The notes under the pieces are model-generated. The model saw nothing but the letters and a program-made list of their open reading frames with translations, did not search any database and was not told where the DNA came from. DNA of 7,257 bases, taken from the NCBI GenBank assembly GCA_030589965.1, contig JAUUZM010000169.1, forward strand, positions 1 to 7,257. Reading direction: 5' to 3'. Positions 1 through 4,932 of this stretch are shown piece after piece (the stretch's first letter is position 1; each line of letters begins with the position of its first letter). The DNA is from Bacteroides sp. GTDB taxonomy: Bacteria; Bacteroidota; Bacteroidia; Bacteroidales; SM23-62. Both the position numbers and the translations under genes were made by a program.

Positions 1-263
1 CATTCATCCGTTCTCATCATGCCATATTATTCTTGGGAATTTTTGGATTTGTCTGGGGAATACTTACCCAACTTGTTGGGTTTATCCAGGCATTAAATGC
101 GATTATTGAAGCTGCGGATGTTTCACCGGAACTTATTCTGATGGGACTGAGGAATTCATTTATTAATCCGCTTATTGGACTGGGAACAGTTATTTTGTCG
201 GCATTGTTCTGGGCCATTCTGCACAGCAGGTTCACCAGTACGCTAAAAGCCAAAGCTCAATAA
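1..263 (+). CDS. MotA/TolQ/ExbB-family proton channel protein, C-terminal part (5' end outside window)
   Basis: This is the last 86 codons of a gene that enters from the left edge; the reading frame starts at base 3 and ends at TAA 261-263. The visible part has two hydrophobic helices (about residues 7-31 and 54-73 of the fragment). Between them lies a short polar loop followed by 'LILMGLRNSFINPLIGLG', which matches the 'Gi..al..T..Gl' stretch that opens the last helix in TolQ/ExbB/MotA proteins. Such proteins form inner-membrane channels that use the proton gradient to drive TonB-, Tol- or motor-type partners. The usual threonine before the Gly-Leu pair is not obvious (Asn-Pro instead), so this is a divergent member and proton conduction is inferred only. 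No ExbD/TolR-like gene follows; the next gene is convergent. A partner could lie upstream. The TTG at base 33 is internal to the open frame and is not the start. Confidence 0.7.
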   Translation, partial: FIRSHHAILFLGIFGFVWGILTQLVGFIQALNAIIEAADVSPELILMGLRNSFINPLIGLGTVILSALFWAILHSRFTSTLKAKAQ

Positions 264-274
264 GAAATGAATGA

Positions 275-300
275 TCACCCCTTATAGCACCTAAGGGTGA
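275..300. terminator. Hairpin between convergent genes, possible terminator
   Basis: Arms 275-284 (TCACCCCTTA) and 292-300 (TAAGGGTGA) pair over 9 bp with one bulged C and a 7-base loop. The left arm contains the minus-strand stop codon (275-277), so the hairpin overlaps the last codons of the four-helix membrane protein. Downstream on the minus strand the sequence is moderately T-rich (TCATTCATTTCTTATT); on the plus strand there is no T tract. A minus-strand or bidirectional terminator is plausible but not certain. Confidence 0.35.
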
Positions 301-598
301 ACCAGGGAATAAACAATATTGCAAACATGATTAAACCTACCGTTACAAGTAAATCCGCCCCCGGTAGGTTTAGCTGACGCAAAACCAATCCCCCCATAGG
401 CAGCAGACAAAACAAAGCACCCAGGATATACATGTATTGCTTGTCAATACTGTAAAAAATGATCAGCGATGCAGCGAGCAGCGATAGGCTGAGTGCCAGA
501 ATATAATAGCTGTAAGGGAGATCATAGAGAAGAAAGATCATTCCAATGATGAGTGACATGATTGAAAGAGCTGAAGAGGTGAAGGCAGTTTTTTTCAT
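275..598 (-). CDS. Small four-helix membrane protein of unknown function
   Basis: I do not recognise a named family. From the ATG at 598 the product is 107 residues starting MKKTAF. Four hydrophobic segments lie at about 9-25, 30-48, 56-73 and 82-100, with almost no soluble part. The two halves look like a duplicated helical hairpin: 'GMIFLLYDLPYSYYIL' aligns with 'GGLVLRQLNLPGADLL', sharing Gly, Leu-Pro and the following aliphatic run. The second copy recalls the 'K.mH.PGA..L' hairpin of GldL-like and other small Bacteroidota membrane proteins, but this is a resemblance from memory. The frame stays open upstream to an ATG at 730, but that extension is rich in Tyr, His and Leu and does not look coding. 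An ATG at 634 is a second possible start. A weak promoter-like pair lies at 671-674 (TTTG) and 641-648 (TACTTTTA) with a 22-base spacer, which favours the start at 598. It is convergent with the ExbB-like gene. Confidence 0.6.
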   Translation of the reverse strand: MKKTAFTSSALSIMSLIIGMIFLLYDLPYSYYILALSLSLLAASLIIFYSIDKQYMYILGALFCLLPMGGLVLRQLNLPGADLLVTVGLIMFAILFIPWFTLRCYKG

Positions 599-738
599 GG
601 AAGAGGTGGCTGGTTTATCGTATAAAAATAGCATGTTTTTTAAAAGTAACAGATGTTGAATATCATGAACCAAATGATATGTTAAATATATACTGTGATA
701 GCTATGATAGAAAATCAGATTGTTAAACAAAAAATAAA

Positions 739-899
739 GTGATAGACATTTCTACAATTAATTGGCTGACTATAATGGGTGGAATAATCGGTGTCTGGCA
801 AATGATCTGGTAAAAAATCTCAGAGATTGGGAAAGGGATAAATCCCAAGTTATCAACAATGTAGCACTTGCCTGGCAGAGGAATTCTTTCTATATTTGA
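739..899 (+). pseudogene. Possible frameshifted remnant of a small membrane protein in the 599-914 gap
   Basis: Apart from the promoter elements upstream of the lipoprotein, this is the only structure I see in the 316-base gap at 599-914. Frame A (739-813) could start at GTG 739 and reads 'INWLTIMGGIIGVWQMIW' before TAA 811-813, like a short membrane helix. Frame B (762-899), one base back, reads 'NDLVKNLRDWERDKSQVIN' and on to TGA 897-899, like a charged amphipathic helix. Switching frame between about 764 and 808 would give a helix followed by a charged tail of roughly 54-60 residues, a common layout for a small membrane protein. I recognise no homologue, and the open frames are short enough to be chance. 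Confidence 0.22.
867..898 (+). promoter_or_regulatory. Bacteroidota-type promoter candidate for the small lipoprotein gene
   Basis: TATATTTG at 891-898 matches the Bacteroidota -7 consensus TAnnTTTG exactly. CTTG at 867-870 is one base off the -33 TTTG and sits 20 bases upstream, within the usual 19-21. Transcription would begin only about 5-12 bases before the ATG at 915, giving a very short leader. Confidence 0.45.
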
Positions 900-914
900 G
901 AGAAATACAAAGCT

Positions 915-1142
915 ATGAAAAAGAGCATTCTCAAGGTCCTGACCTTAACATTCATGATGTGTCTGGCTTTTTCATCCTGCGAATTATTGGATGATTGCAA
1001 AACATGTGAACTTGTAACAACTACAAATGGAGTTGAAACGGCCAGGAGTCCAGGATTACTTTCCTGCGGTGACGAACTGGCAGATAGGGAAAGCTATTCA
1101 GAAAGTATTGGAAGCGTCCATACCTCTTACGATTGCCAGTAG
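915..1142 (+). CDS. Small cysteine-rich lipoprotein
   Basis: The 75-residue product starts with a lipoprotein signal peptide: basic MKKSILK, a hydrophobic stretch to about residue 19, then FSSC with the lipidated cysteine at position 22. The mature part is only about 54 residues and has four more cysteines, C28 and C31 in 'DCKTC', C51 in 'LSCGDEL' and C74 next to the C-terminus. This spacing suggests two disulfides in the periplasm or at the cell surface. The 'CKTC...NGV...CG.EL...C' layout recalls small lipoproteins I have seen in other Bacteroidota, for which I know no function. The gene has its own promoter candidate directly upstream. It is convergent with the sensor phosphatase gene, with 22 bases between the stop codons. 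An internal Cys at 16 lies in the signal peptide and is unlikely to be the lipidation site. Confidence 0.78.
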   Translation: MKKSILKVLTLTFMMCLAFSSCELLDDCKTCELVTTTNGVETARSPGLLSCGDELADRESYSESIGSVHTSYDCQ

Positions 1143-1146
1143 GGGA

Positions 1147-1172
1147 AACTAAAAGGATTGGGTACTATACCC
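1147..1172 (-). terminator. Weak hairpin at the end of the phosphatase gene, possible terminator
   Basis: GGGTA (1160-1164) and TACCC (1168-1172) pair around a 3-base loop that is the phosphatase stop codon (1165-1167). On the minus strand the hairpin is followed by AATCCTTTTAGTTT, a broken T tract. The stem is only 5 bp, so this is a weak candidate. Confidence 0.22.
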
Positions 1173-3048
1173 TGACCCCGATAACAGTTACATCATCAAT
1201 CTGTTCAACATTCTTTCTCCATTCCTCGAAGATTTGATCAAGCTCTGCCCCCTGAGCCAGCATTGATTTATTTTGAAGGACACAAAGTACTTTTCTGAAA
1301 TTTTTACTAAGAAATTTTTTCTGATGTGGTCCTCCAAACTGATCAACGAAGCCATCTGAGAAAATATAAAAAGTATCCCCTTTTTTCAAGTCGACCCAGT
1401 GATTGGTATACGGCCTCATCTTTTCATGGACAGCCACCGGCATTTTATCTCCCTTGATCTCTGTTAATTCCCCCCCACTTACCATCCAGAGTGGATTATT
1501 GGCACCGGCAAACTGAAGGCTTTTATTTTCCATATCAAGCAGACAGACACACATATCCATACCGTCCTTTACCCCACCATCATCCTTAGTTTGTTTCAGT
1601 GAACGCATCACATCATCCCTGAGATTATTCAGGATAAGGTCCGGCTGAATGATGCCTTTACTGAGAATAATCTCATTCAGGAAACTCACCCCCAGCATGC
1701 TCATAAATGCTCCGGGAACACCGTGACCGGTGCAATCTGCAGCAATGATCACCTGTTTGTTGTCATTTACCTCAGAGACCCAGTAAAAATCACCACTTAC
1801 AATATCTCTTGGCTTGTATAGTACAAAATGATCAATCTTGTCTGAGAATAGTTCCAGCCCTGGAAGAAGGGCTGATTGTATCCTGAGGGCATATTGTATA
1901 CTATCGGTTATATGTTTCTTCTGATATGTGATTTGATCACGCTGGGATTCTGCCTGCTCTTTTTGCAGCTGGATCTCATCTTTCTGTTCAGAAATCAGTT
2001 TGTTCTTTTCTTTTAATTTAATGTTGGCTTCTTTCTTGATTTTGTAACCCCTGTAAATAAAGTAACCTAGTCCGGATACAAGAATTAGAGCCACGACAAA
2101 GAACCAAATCAGCATTTTCTGTTTCTCAATGGCACGGAGCTGGGAAATCAATACAGTTTCCTGTTCGGATATACGGGTGGATTGTACTGCTATCCTGGAT
2201 TCCTTGAGAGCTATTTCTCCCAATTGTTCCTGGAGTACAGCTTTCTGTTTTTCTACTTCTGTCTCCTGGGTGGAGATGGTACTTTTTTGCTTGTCGATTT
2301 CTTTCACCTGCCGTCCGAGTACAATGGTTTTCTGTTCAATCGTCTCTTGTTTAGCCTCAATCTCAGTATTCAGATTTCGAAGGAGTTCCTGTTGTTCAAA
2401 AATCTTTTTTTCCTGTTCCTCGATCTCAACCTGCTGAGAGTCAATAACAATTTTCTGTTCTTTTGTCACTTCTTTTTCTTCGACCAGCGCTACCTCGGTT
2501 ACCTTGAATAATTCTTCCCAGTCCTCCCGGGTCTTTACAGAAGCAAACAGAAATGCCTCGCTGACCTGTAGTCCCTCCTCATTCAGTTTCTCCTGGTTAA
2601 CCTCCCAACGAGGCTGTCCCTCAAAGACCACAAAATTCAGCATACCTTCATTGAAATCATAACCCTCCCCTATAACCAGGGTATTATTTCCTCTGCACCG
2701 GTTCAGAACGGATTTCATATTGAAACCTTCCTCTTTGTTTACATATAGAATATGGCTTTTTTCAATATTGTCGAGTTCGGGATACTGGAAAATCTTGATG
2801 GGTTTTTGTTGAATGAATTCTCTTGTTTTGGCCATTTCATAGAGCTCCATTATAAACTCGTTGTCTTTTCCGAGGACTGAAATCTTAAAATCTGCATGAC
2901 TTTGAATGTCATCATCGTATCCGATATATTTTGCGATATCCAGGATATACAGGGCTCGTGTAGAATTGTCCCACACATCCTGTCCATTCAAGGTATTGAG
3001 AGATGCCAGGGTAAGGAGTACAAGAAATATATACGAAGTCAATTTCAT
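1165..3048 (-). CDS. Receptor-like PP2C/SpoIIE serine phosphatase with periplasmic YfiR-like domain
   Basis: A 627-residue transmembrane sensor. Residues 1-22 form a signal peptide (ending near NGQ). Residues about 28-180 resemble the YfiR/DUF4154 domain, best seen at 'MLNFVVFEGQPRWEVNQEK' and the following 'GLQVSEAFLFAS'. Residues 202-310 are a very regular coiled coil. Residues 313-333 are one membrane helix. Residues 345-383 are a second coiled-coil linker leading to 'ITDSIQYALRIQSALLP', the usual entry to SpoIIE-type phosphatases. The phosphatase domain (about 384-627) keeps the metal-binding acidic motifs: VSGDF (D420), AADCTGHGVPG (D438), SDGF (D565) and DDVTV (D618, D619). It should dephosphorylate a Ser/Thr-phosphorylated cytoplasmic protein, possibly an anti-anti-sigma (STAS) protein, in response to a periplasmic signal. 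In Pseudomonas, YfiR is a separate periplasmic protein that represses the cyclase YfiN; here that kind of domain is fused to the output. No kinase or STAS gene is in the window. The ATG at 3048 is supported by the signal peptide. The thioesterase gene lies 88 bases upstream on the same strand. Confidence 0.9.
   Translation of the reverse strand: MKLTSYIFLVLLTLASLNTLNGQDVWDNSTRALYILDIAKYIGYDDDIQSHADFKISVLGKDNEFIMELYEMAKTREFIQQKPIKIFQYPELDNIEKSHILYVNKEEGFNMKSVLNRCRGNNTLVIGEGYDFNEGMLNFVVFEGQPRWEVNQEKLNEEGLQVSEAFLFASVKTREDWEELFKVTEVALVEEKEVTKEQKIVIDSQQVEIEEQEKKIFEQQELLRNLNTEIEAKQETIEQKTIVLGRQVKEIDKQKSTISTQETEVEKQKAVLQEQLGEIALKESRIAVQSTRISEQETVLISQLRAIEKQKMLIWFFVVALILVSGLGYFIYRGYKIKKEANIKLKEKNKLISEQKDEIQLQKEQAESQRDQITYQKKHITDSIQYALRIQSALLPGLELFSDKIDHFVLYKPRDIVSGDFYWVSEVNDNKQVIIAADCTGHGVPGAFMSMLGVSFLNEIILSKGIIQPDLILNNLRDDVMRSLKQTKDDGGVKDGMDMCVCLLDMENKSLQFAGANNPLWMVSGGELTEIKGDKMPVAVHEKMRPYTNHWVDLKKGDTFYIFSDGFVDQFGGPHQKKFLSKNFRKVLCVLQNKSMLAQGAELDQIFEEWRKNVEQIDDVTVIGVRV
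2119..2445 (-). repeat. Sixteen-heptad coiled coil encoded as a 21-base periodic stretch
   Basis: Residues 202-310 of the phosphatase form sixteen uninterrupted seven-residue units. The first position is always Ile, Leu or Val (I202, I209, I216, L223, I230, I237, L244, I251, I258, V265, L272, I279, I286, I293, L300, I307). The position three later is Gln in twelve of sixteen (Q205, Q212, Q219, Q247, Q254, Q261, Q268, Q275, Q289, Q296, Q303, Q310), with Lys at three and Leu at one. The series ends directly at the membrane helix, where I314 would be the next core position. Confidence 0.85.
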
Positions 3049-3136
3049 GTGAGAAGGAAGTGTAAGTATTTAAAGTTTGTATATAATTTATTTCTCATCA
3101 GAGTCCTTAGCAGAGCGAAATCCAACATTCCTGGTA

Positions 3137-3901
3137 TTATTTGAATTCGTCAAATTTTAACCTGGCCCGGAATGCTGCCATTTGATCTTTTGCCCGGATC
3201 CCTTCAAAATACTCATACGGGTCATCTTCAGAAAGGTTTTTCATGCGGATGCTAATCTCTTCAGCAAACCTTGTTTCAAGTTGATAATTAATCTGAAATT
3301 CGCTGACATTGTGAGATTTATACAATTTTTCATCGTAGCAATCCTGAATCCATTCTATGTATTTAGCAGCGTTGACATGCATATTAATATCAAGGTCAGA
3401 ATAGAGTGCAGTAACAGATCTCGCCCGGTCAGGCTCTGATATTACAGGAAGTTTTCCCGGCAGACTTTCAATTCCATGCCGATCTTTAATGATCAACTCA
3501 TGCAAGTTGGCATCCTCAATTTTTTTTGGCCTGCCTGTATTTCTATCCAGAATCAGCCAGGCCGTTGTTGCCTGGGCAATGAGTTGCATATCCTCGGAGA
3601 GCATGCGATAATCCCTCATGAAAAACAGCTTGTTTGCTCCTTTTGGCCAGGTCTCGATAATAACGGATTGATCCATACGGGGATATGAATGCATGATCAC
3701 TTGAAAACGGGAAAGCACCCAGTAAACCTCGTCGTGCTTCATGTCGTCATATCCATAACCCAGGCTATTTGCGTGTGTAGCAGCAGCTTCAAAGAACATG
3801 CTGCAGAGGGTATAAAATTTTGGTTGGCCGTTCAGGCTTACATAATAGGGGGGGATCCTGTTTTCAAGCCTAAAAAGCAGGTCAGATTCAGAATATTTCA
3901 T
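3137..3901 (-). CDS. Acyl-ACP thioesterase (FatA/FatB-like double hotdog)
   Basis: This 254-residue protein has the size and layout of bacterial acyl-ACP thioesterases: two hotdog halves in tandem. They hydrolyse acyl-ACP in the cytoplasm to release free fatty acids. The N-terminal half contains the 'FYTLCSMFFEAAATHAN' helix and 'YWVLSRFQVIMHSYP', which match the family's substrate-facing helix and first strand. 'RDYRM...A.TTAWLILDRNTGRP' is the classic end of the first hotdog. The second half carries the signature 'SDLDINMHVNAAKYIEW', with N173 and H175 in the positions of the plant catalytic Asn and His; E201 in 'SEFQINY' likely matches the Glu of the plant 'EYRREC' region. The usual HVNN is HVNA here, a small deviation. 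It lies 48 bases downstream of the broken cupin gene and 88 bases upstream of the phosphatase, all on the same strand. I see no clear promoter of its own. Confidence 0.88.
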   Translation of the reverse strand: MKYSESDLLFRLENRIPPYYVSLNGQPKFYTLCSMFFEAAATHANSLGYGYDDMKHDEVYWVLSRFQVIMHSYPRMDQSVIIETWPKGANKLFFMRDYRMLSEDMQLIAQATTAWLILDRNTGRPKKIEDANLHELIIKDRHGIESLPGKLPVISEPDRARSVTALYSDLDINMHVNAAKYIEWIQDCYDEKLYKSHNVSEFQINYQLETRFAEEISIRMKNLSEDDPYEYFEGIRAKDQMAAFRARLKFDEFK

Positions 3902-3949
3902 AGAATGGAATTAATATGCCTATGAAATTACTATTCTTTTCCGAAATTT

Positions 3950-4166
3950 TCAGTCCCTGTTCACCGTATCAACTGAAAATGCCGGGATGCAGACTGCAAC
4001 ATACTGGGCTCCACCTTCAGGGTTCTTCCCATCCGGCAGGACTGTTCATCCGGGCAATACTGAGATCATCATTAACTGAATTTACAAGGCCAAAATACTC
4101 TTCAATTTTTTTAGGCTTGTTACCAGCAGCGGTAATTGTGCTGGGTGTTTGTACTATCTTAATCAT
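3950..4166 (-). pseudogene. Cupin-domain protein gene inactivated by internal deletion and frameshift
   Basis: From ATG 4166 the frame reads 49 residues beginning MIKIVQTPSTITAAGNKP and ending 'ARMNSPAGWEEP', then meets TGA at 4017-4019. One base over, from CCT at 4019-4021, the sequence reads 'PEGGAQYVAVCIPAFSVD' and stops at TGA 3950-3952. Both pieces match the two ends of a small cupin family (about 115 residues as I recall). Its N-terminus runs into 'SPxGWEEPxQTPEFDEYTVVL' and its C-terminus is 'EGAEYxAVCxPAFSPxxVHRD'. Only 49 + 23 residues remain, so some 40-45 central residues, the beta-barrel core, are missing and the joined ends are out of frame. The product cannot fold as a cupin. 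A -7-like box remains upstream. An alternative is an assembly or sequencing error at 4016-4022. Confidence 0.8.
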
Positions 4167-4181
4167 ATCAATAGTTTAAAT

Positions 4182-4189
4182 CAAAAGTA
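4182..4189 (-). promoter_or_regulatory. -7-like box upstream of the cupin pseudogene
   Basis: On the minus strand this reads TACTTTTG, an exact match to TAnnTTTG, 15 bases before the cupin ATG at 4166. No TTTG or TTG lies 19-21 bases further upstream, so only half of the promoter is recognisable. If active it could still supply transcripts to the thioesterase gene. Confidence 0.3.
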
Positions 4190-4225
4190 GATTAAAAGGA
4201 TGAGGTTGTTTATCTTTATCTCAGT

Positions 4226-4900
4226 ATGAACACATATTTCATTCTTGTTGAACCTGCAGTTCCGGGAAATGTAGGAGCTGCAGCCAGGGCCATTAAAACT
4301 ATGGGATACAGTAATTTGAGACTTGTCAATCCATGTGATCATTTAAGCATGGAAGCAAAAATGCTGGCCCATGCTTCAGGAGAAATACTTGAAGAAGCTG
4401 AGATCTTCCCGAGGCTAGAAGAAGCCCTTTCAGATATCGATTTGAGCATTGCTACAACAGCCAAGATCCGGGATGCAAGAGTTGATTTTCACGCCAACAC
4501 TGAATTGCCTGAATTTATTAAGGCAAAAGGAAATTCTATTCGAAATGTTGGGATAGTGTTTGGCCGGGAAGAATCCGGTCTCAGCAACGATGAATTACGT
4601 CTATGTGATATCGCATCAACAATTCCCATGGTGCAGACCTATCCTTCTTTGAATCTTGGACAGGCAGTTATGCTTTATGCCTACACTCTTTCAACTTCCC
4701 CCGAAAGGGATAAAAAATTACCTGAAAAAAGTCCAAATCAAAATGAATTCAAAACAGTGATGGACAGATCAAAGGAACTCTTGAAACGTATTGAAGCAGA
4801 CCGTAATCCGGCACTGTATAACCGGGTGTTGGAACGTATAGCTCTTTTGAAGGAAGATGATATTCACTTACTGCTTTCTGTTCTGAGCAGAATGAAATAA
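4226..4900 (+). CDS. TrmH-family (SPOUT) RNA 2'-O-methyltransferase, YjtD/TrmJ-like
   Basis: A 224-residue SPOUT methyltransferase that should use S-adenosylmethionine to methylate a ribose 2'-OH in tRNA or rRNA. All three family motifs are present. Motif 1 is 'VEPAVPGNVGAAARAIKTMG' (residues 8-27, with N15 and the catalytic-type R21). Motif 2 is 'VFGREESGLSNDEL' (111-124). Motif 3 is 'IPMVQTYPSLNLGQAVMLYA' (133-152), which forms the knotted SAM pocket. The overall match is closest to E. coli YjtD as I remember it (GAAARAMKTMGFSDLR, FGREDSGLTNEEL, VAAYPSLNLGQAVM), and TrmJ, the tRNA position-32 enzyme, is a near relative. The exact target base cannot be told from sequence. The C-terminal 70 residues are a mostly helical extension typical of this subgroup. 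The ATG at 4226 begins the conserved N-terminus (NTYFILVEP). The gene is divergent from the cupin remnant and convergent with the 5alpha-reductase gene. Confidence 0.9.
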   Translation: MNTYFILVEPAVPGNVGAAARAIKTMGYSNLRLVNPCDHLSMEAKMLAHASGEILEEAEIFPRLEEALSDIDLSIATTAKIRDARVDFHANTELPEFIKAKGNSIRNVGIVFGREESGLSNDELRLCDIASTIPMVQTYPSLNLGQAVMLYAYTLSTSPERDKKLPEKSPNQNEFKTVMDRSKELLKRIEADRNPALYNRVLERIALLKEDDIHLLLSVLSRMK

Positions 4901-4932
4901 TGCAGCGTTTCTTTATAAAAGCAGCGTCCTGG

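Noticed and set aside
599..730. N-terminal extension of the four-helix membrane protein to an ATG at 730
   Set aside because: The added 44 residues are dominated by Tyr, His and Leu from AT-rich DNA and overlap a possible promoter; the MKK start at 598 looks far more natural.
2129..2511. Two plus-strand open frames of about 100 codons
   Set aside because: Antisense shadows of the coiled-coil part of the phosphatase; the Cys/Ser/Phe-rich composition reflects the complementary Gln/Glu/Lys codons.
3049..3136. Search for a promoter in the 88-base gap before the phosphatase gene
   Set aside because: No TAnnTTTG box with a suitably spaced TTTG was found; the AT-rich stretch alone is not evidence.
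3916..4179. 87-codon plus-strand open frame
   Set aside because: It runs antisense to the cupin pseudogene, whose two pieces match a known family; the plus-strand product is Ser/Pro/Leu-rich and resembles nothing.
4211..4218. TATCTTTA as a -7 box for the RNA methyltransferase gene
   Set aside because: It lacks the final G and a -33 partner, and lies only 7 bases from the ATG, too close to give a start site upstream with confidence.
4902..4927. Direct repeat GCAGCGT (4902-4908 and 4921-4927) between convergent genes
   Set aside because: Only 7 bases, two copies, no hairpin and no mobile-element context; consistent with chance.
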